Shown piece by piece: positions 42,504 through 47,000 of a stretch of DNA of 47,000 bases. Origin of the DNA: Cryptomeria japonica. Lineage: Eukaryota; Streptophyta; Pinopsida; Cupressales; Cupressaceae. The translations under genes were made by a program, and so were the position numbers. The stretch is taken from contig NC_081408.1 in assembly GCF_030272615.1 (NCBI RefSeq), positions 607,035,673-607,082,672 on the forward strand, written 5' to 3'. Position 1 is the stretch's first letter, and the number at the start of each line of letters is the position of its first letter. Below the pieces are notes generated by a model. It was not told the DNA's origin. It worked only from the letters and a program-made list of their open reading frames with translations, and ran no database searches.

Positions 42504-44348
42504 TCACTGGGTGCTCCCTCTGTCCTCCTCATCCCTGCCATGTCTCGTAGATGATGTACCTGGTCCTGGTCCTGGCTGCGGTGGTCTCATCGGTCCACTC
42601 ACTCCTATGCTGCTCAATGTCCTTCGAGAGCGTGACCTGCTCTCTGTCCTCGATCGTGCCCGATATGAAGGTGCTCTCCGCTCTGATGGAACTGCACCCT
42701 CATATAGTGTCCTCCAGTACAGTCTCTCCTCGCCAGTCTCTACTAGCATCTGTGCCATCTCCCGTGCACTGGCATCCCTAATCGATCCAATGAACTCAGT
42801 GACTCTCTGTCCCTCTCGCTGTGTCTGAGCTATGGCTGTATCCCGAGCCTCTGTGAGTCTGGCTATCTCCGTTCTGAATTGCTCATGCTGTTTCTCCAAT
42901 GTTGCAATATAATCCTGCTGGCTCGCTATGGTAGCCCGGTACATGTCTATCTCCTCTGTCCTAGCTATCTTTGGCTCTATGGGAATATCCTGCAAAGTCT
43001 CCTGATCCGCTGTGTCTGGCTCCTCATCATCCTCCCCACCATCATCTCCCTCATCCTCCTCATCACCTCCATCAACTCCGTCCTCATCTCCATCACCCTC
43101 ATCCTCATCAGCCTTGTCATCCTCCTCGTCCTCATCATCTCCCTCCTCTCCTGTGAGTGGGAAGTCCTCCTGTCTCCTCGGTACTGGAATATCCGGATCG
43201 GTCAAAGGCACTGGCCGTTGCTGTGCGAACCATGTCTCATACTCCTCTGTAGTCCCAGCATCTACCACATCTGACATCCAATCCCATTGTCTCTGCTGTA
43301 ACTGTGCAAAGTCGGCATATGCTATACGTGGCTGAATCATACTACCCCACTGACTCGTCTCTCGGTGAGATCGGGCAAAGCATGCAGTCCTCCAAGGAAC
43401 ATCCTGTGTCTCTCCAAACTGTCGTCTAACCCTCTCTGGCAGGTATAACTCAATCACTCTCTGACGGTTTACTGGTCGCCCAATCAAGTACCTCTCCTGT
43501 CTGCAGTATGGTAACTCATCATGATCATCTGACCATCCGGGGCAATCTAGATATGGCCTCCATATGAACTCTCTCAGTCTGTCTAGCTCATGTCGCCAGT
43601 ATAATATGTATCCAAAAGGACCCTGTCTCAGTGCTCCACCATAGCTGTACACATATGGTCGGTGTGGTACAACCTATCTATCTGTAATCGGCCGACATAT
43701 GGAAATATGCTCGAATGCCCATACCTGAAGCAATGTAACTCCACAGCTCAGCGTCTGCACTCCCTGATACGCTATCTGATGTAGCTGAAAATACAACATA
43801 GCAAGTACACATGGTCCCCACGCATACACTGTCCCCTCTGTCACCATCTACTCTAATACTCTTCCCCAACCAATAGGGAATCCATGTCCTCGTCTGTCAC
43901 CTGCCAGAAGACATGCTATCACCACTGCTATCACCACACATCGCTGCTCATACTCGACTACCATAGTCTCCCACCGAATCTCCCTCTCGACAATGTCTAG
44001 ATCCTCTGCGTCACACTCAAACAGTCTGCATAATGCGTCTCTCCCTGTCACTGGGTCGTACTCTATCATCTCCCCATGTATAGGAATGCGGAGGATGCGC
44101 CATACATCCTCTAGAGTCACTGTCGCCTCGCCAGTCGCCAAATGGAATGAGGAAGTCTCCGAATGCCATCGCTCTGCCAATGCGGTAAGCAATCCTGTGT
44201 TTGCCCTAATCTCGGGCATATATGTGATGTAATACAATCCCAGTCCAGCTAATGTGTCTCTCTCTATGCTCCTGAGTCTATGTCGTAGCATGAAACAGTC
44301 CGGTCGATTCTCCCGTGCGATCAATGGATATTGTCGACTCTGCATCAC
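42504..44348 (-). pseudogene. Antisense plant mobile domain (PMD) protein with two TAG stops
   Basis: One unshifted minus-strand frame of 615 codons runs from ATG 44346-44348 to the stop at 42504. TAG at 43848-43850 and at 43674-43676 interrupt it. The first 290 residues match the plant mobile domain (PF10536 type): LTALAERWHSETSSFHLATG, EATVTLEDVWRILRIPIHG, MVTEGTVYAWGPCVLAMLYF, VTLLQVWAFEHI and a tryptophan/tyrosine-rich end. Then come a long acidic D/E run (about 43000-43160), a coiled coil (about 42780-42960) and an arginine/serine-rich tail (SYRARSRTESRSRSRR). PMD occurs in host proteins of the MAIN/MAIL type and in plant transposons. Both stops are single changes from CAG. The ORF is richer in G+C than the rest of H, which suggests a captured gene. 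The upstream promoter may lie in or beyond 44500-44609. Confidence 0.85.
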
Positions 44349-44499
44349 AATCGGGGCATCATTTTGTCAGTTGCATGTCTTCATTTTCATGATCAAATCA
44401 GGGTGTTTTTCATCCACATTACCCTATCCTACCCTTCCCCCCCCCTGTCAGGTCATTTGCATGCAATTTCACCTCAAAACTAGGGTTTTTATGACAACT

Positions 44500-44609
44500 T
44501 GCGCCTGTGTTGAAGAAACTTGCGCCTGTGTTAGATTAATTGCGCTTGTGTATTCATACACAAGCGCAGAACTCCTTACACAAGCGCAGGTTTAGACCAC
44601 ACAAGCGCA
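44500..44609. repeat. Inverted phased motif array and perfect hairpin in element H
   Basis: Three direct motif copies (TGCGCCTGTGT at 44500 and 44521, TGCGCTTGTGT at 44541) are followed by three inverted copies (ACACAAGCGCA at 44558, 44578 and 44599). Steps are 21 and 20, then 20 and 21 bases. At the centre, 12-base arms TGCGCTTGTGTA (44541-44552) and TACACAAGCGCA (44557-44568) flank the loop TTCA. The array lies 150-260 bases upstream of the antisense ORF start and shares its motif with 35505-35617. Confidence 0.92.
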
Positions 44610-44780
44610 GGAGTTCATTTTGGTGTCCCCTATGGGTCCCGCAATGTCCCGTAAGCCATCAAAATTCATGAAATCAAAAACATGGGTTTTCGCGATACAT
44701 ACCGCTGCTCCTGCGTCCTCCGGTCGTCTGAATGTGCGTACACGTTCTCCAAGGTGACCCGCCATTGGAATGTTCGCCAT
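44592..44780 (-). other. Small antisense ORF upstream of the PMD frame
   Basis: A 62-codon minus-strand ORF starts MANIPMAGHLGERVRTFRR and ends in the motif array (NSCACVV). It could be an upstream ORF or a first exon of the antisense transcript, or chance. No domain is recognised. Confidence 0.25.
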
Positions 44781-45128
44781 CTATCTGCAAGTGTTCTTGT
44801 CCAGAGCAACAAATCCTCCTCTTTAGCTAGTGCAAATGAGTCATTTCACCCTCTTGGTCCCATTTATAGCTCTTTGTCATTGCATAGATGGACGTGCATC
44901 CTCTCCATCTTATGTTGGTCGCGGTCTTGTGCACATTAAATTGATTGTCTGTCATGCATCCGATCTCCGATTGTCGGTCCGTTCGATCCTATCATTTTTA
45001 TCGATCAATTGGCCTCTTTTCCGCATGTTTCCGGCCAATTCCTCGAGGGGGCATGCATATGTCATTATCATTGTCTGGGGCATTTTTGTTATTGTTCTTT
45101 GAAACAATGCTCAGAATCGCATTGTCTC

Positions 45129-45142
45129 AAAGAGGGGCAAAA
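45129..45142 (+). other. Polypurine tract of element H
   Basis: AAAGAGGGGCAAAA (one C) directly precedes the 3' LTR, the normal place for plus-strand DNA priming. Confidence 0.85.
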
Positions 45143-46747
45143 TGTAGACACCCAAAAATGGTCAACGCTTGCGAGGTCATACTTTAACATTTGCGCATTG
45201 CCTCATTTAAGGTTTTTGCATCGCATTAACATTTCTCCTATGTCACGCACTTGGTCTTTATCATTTGCGAACATTGAGTCATTCTTCTACATTCCTCAAT
45301 CATCTCGTCCTCGAATTTGGTCTTGTCGACAACATTATCCAGTCATGATTTTGATCGATTTTACTCTGTCACATCAATATGCGTATTCATTTGTCATTAT
45401 TTTGGACATCGTCAATCCTAATTAGGGTTTTGTCCCCCTATCAATCTTATCAATCTTATCATCAATCTTATCATTTTGGACATCGTTAATCCTGATTAGG
45501 GTTTTGTCCTCTTATCAATCTTGTCGATTTATCATCAATCCTTCAATCTTGTCATTTTAACGATCGATTTGTCATCGATCGTTGTCATGTTCAATCTTGT
45601 CATCTTGCGATCAATTTGTCATTGATCGTGGTTGTTATCAATCTTGTCATCTTGCAATCTATTTTATCATCGATCCTCTTCCTCTTGTCAATCTTGTCAT
45701 TTTGCGATCATTTCACTATCAATCATTATCTGTCTCAATTGTGTCAATTTGGATCAAATCATGTCAATTGGCGTATTTCTCAATCAAATCATTTTGTCGT
45801 ATTGGTCATTTATCAAAATCAAATCATGACATTAATTATCTTTAATCAAGACCTAATTGTCATTTTCGTATTTCTAATTCGTCTTCTAGGGTTTTATGAT
45901 TTAGTCATTTAACCTAATTCGCCATTTCTTCCTCTAGGATTACTAAATTACTTGTTAATCCTAAGTCTTCTTATTACAATTAAATCTTTATTTAATTGGC
46001 TAATTATTCTTCTTTGTGAATTGATTAATAAATGAAAAATTATTAATTAATTCACTAATTCCTAAATCCTATTTTTCATCAATTTCTAATTCCAATTTCC
46101 TAATTTTCATCAATTTCAATTTTCTAATTTTTCAAATTTCTAATTCCTTTTCCCTCCTAATTCATCTCCTAATTCCATGGGAATGGCATGTCAATTTGTC
46201 ATGAAATTGTCATAATTGATAATCAATCAATTTTGACATAGAATGTGTCATAATTTGTCATCAAATTGTCAATCAATCAAATTGTGCATGGAAAGTGCAT
46301 AATTTGTCATAATTTGTCATATTGATTTGCAATTTCCATTTGAATTGCATCATGCCAATTTTGTGATTTCTCCAATTTCTCTATAAATTGGATAATTTTT
46401 CTTCAATCATCCCCTTCAATTACTTCTTGAAATCCGAATTGCTGTCAAACTATCAAATTTTAGTTCTAGTACTCTTGAGCTTTTTGCTTTCAATTGTGAG
46501 GGCACTTGTAGGTGAGATCCACAAATCCATTGAAGAGGAAAGAACAACAATGGAGCCACATGGAAGGAGTATTCAATTTCACATCTGGTTTGCACAATTT
46601 TATTTTTGAATGCTTTGTTTCCATACCTCTATTGAATGTGCTTGTAATTAGGTTTATTTGCATTGAGTTTTCTTATGATTGAGCTATCATGTTTAATGTT
46701 TTTATTGATCTACTTATCTTGTGATGAATCCTAATTTCTACGCTACA
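45143..46747 (+). repeat. 3' LTR of element H
   Basis: It has the same length as LTR1 (1605 bp). Differences seen include GCGTATTG/GCGCATTG near the start, GGCATTTCAA/GGCATGTCAA (46191) and TATCCCACA/TACGCTACA at the end. The last three changes are clustered at the tip, next to the TA repeat. The small ORFs inside repeat those of LTR1. Confidence 0.95.
46382..46388 (+). promoter_or_regulatory. Candidate TATA box of LTR H (right copy)
   Basis: TATAAAT, 11,368 bases downstream of the copy in LTR1. Confidence 0.45.
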
Positions 46748-46752
46748 TATAT

Positions 46753-46787
<35 letters not shown>

Positions 46788-46897
46788 AATATATATACAT
46801 ATACATATACATATACATATAAATATATATATATATATCTATATATATATGTGTGTGTGTATATCCTTGAGATAGATAGATAGATATATATATTTAC

Positions 46898-46979
<82 letters not shown>

Positions 46980-47000
46980 TTAGATATAGATTTATATATA
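46748..47000. repeat. Compound microsatellite, right of element H
   Basis: Blocks of (CATATA)n, (TA)n, (TG)n, (GATA)n and (CA)n reach the window end. Together with 33486-33774 it formed one tract before H inserted. The ORF at 46673-46963 is an artefact. Confidence 0.95.

Larger units (their letters stand above)
33775..46747 (+). mobile_element. Complete non-autonomous LTR retrotransposon H (12,973 bp)
   Basis: Two LTRs of exactly 1605 bp (33775-35379 and 45143-46747) begin TGTAGACACCC and end ...ACA. TATAT lies on both sides (33770-33774 and 46748-46752) as a 5-bp target duplication, though within a TA repeat. A PBS-like sequence follows LTR1 and a polypurine tract precedes LTR2. By eye the LTRs differ at about 14 positions with no indel, so it is the youngest insertion here. 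The 9.8-kb interior has no gag, protease, RT, RNase H or integrase motif on either strand. It holds a sense ORF of 850 codons and an antisense plant-mobile-domain ORF. Antisense extra ORFs are known in long Ty3/gypsy (Tat-lineage) elements, so a gypsy helper is likely, by inference. Confidence 0.92.

Noticed and set aside
42511-43335. Plus-strand ORFs opposite the PMD gene (serine/proline-rich)
   Set aside because: Complement of the acidic and RS-rich coding sequence; the minus strand has the recognisable domain.
46673-46963. 96-codon minus-strand ORF
   Set aside because: Translation of the right-hand microsatellite.

Overview
This is nuclear DNA from a land plant. It is AT-rich and consists almost entirely of transposable elements and simple repeats; I found no convincing host gene, tRNA, rRNA or CRISPR array. 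Large gypsy LTRs, gag-only elements, nested decayed copia copies and plant-mobile-domain coding sequence fit a large repeat-rich seed-plant genome. A gymnosperm such as a conifer is my guess, not something the sequence proves.

Layout. Positions 1-2939 hold the 5' part of a minus-strand Ty1/copia element (LTR, PBS, gag, protease, start of integrase). Positions 3158-12702 hold a Ty3/gypsy-type element with very long LTRs and only a decayed gag inside. Positions 12703-27554 are a nest of minus-strand copia-like elements, called B, C and D. They share an unusual plan: LTR, Met-type PBS, a coiled-coil plus zinc-knuckle ORF1 that starts almost at the PBS, a spacer, and a second ORF of unknown function, with no recognisable pol where the interior is preserved. 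B sits inside ORF2 of C. An opposite-strand copia gag (F) and an LTR (E) separate C from D.

Positions 27580-28440 are a degenerate minisatellite. Positions 28500-31873 are a dead minus-strand copia gag-pol (G). It abuts the 3' end of a plus-strand LINE (about 31930-32951), followed by a microsatellite from 33486.

Positions 33775-46747 are a structurally complete LTR retrotransposon (H) inserted in that microsatellite. Its two 1605-bp LTRs differ at about 14 positions by eye and are flanked by the 5-bp duplication TATAT. H has no recognisable gag, protease, RT, RNase H or integrase. It carries an intact 850-codon sense ORF, an antisense 615-codon plant-mobile-domain reading frame broken by two TAG codons, and two arrays of an 11-bp motif (TGCGCCTGTGT and variants) spaced every 20-21 bp. 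One array is in the 5' leader, the other upstream of the antisense ORF, where the second half is inverted and forms a perfect hairpin. H is the most interesting object in the window, with the B/C/D two-ORF family second.

Functionally, nothing here looks autonomous within the window. H, the gypsy element and B/C/D would all need RT and integrase from elsewhere. Most internal stop codons that interrupt otherwise aligned frames are TAG, as expected if CAG sites were lost by deamination of methylated cytosine.
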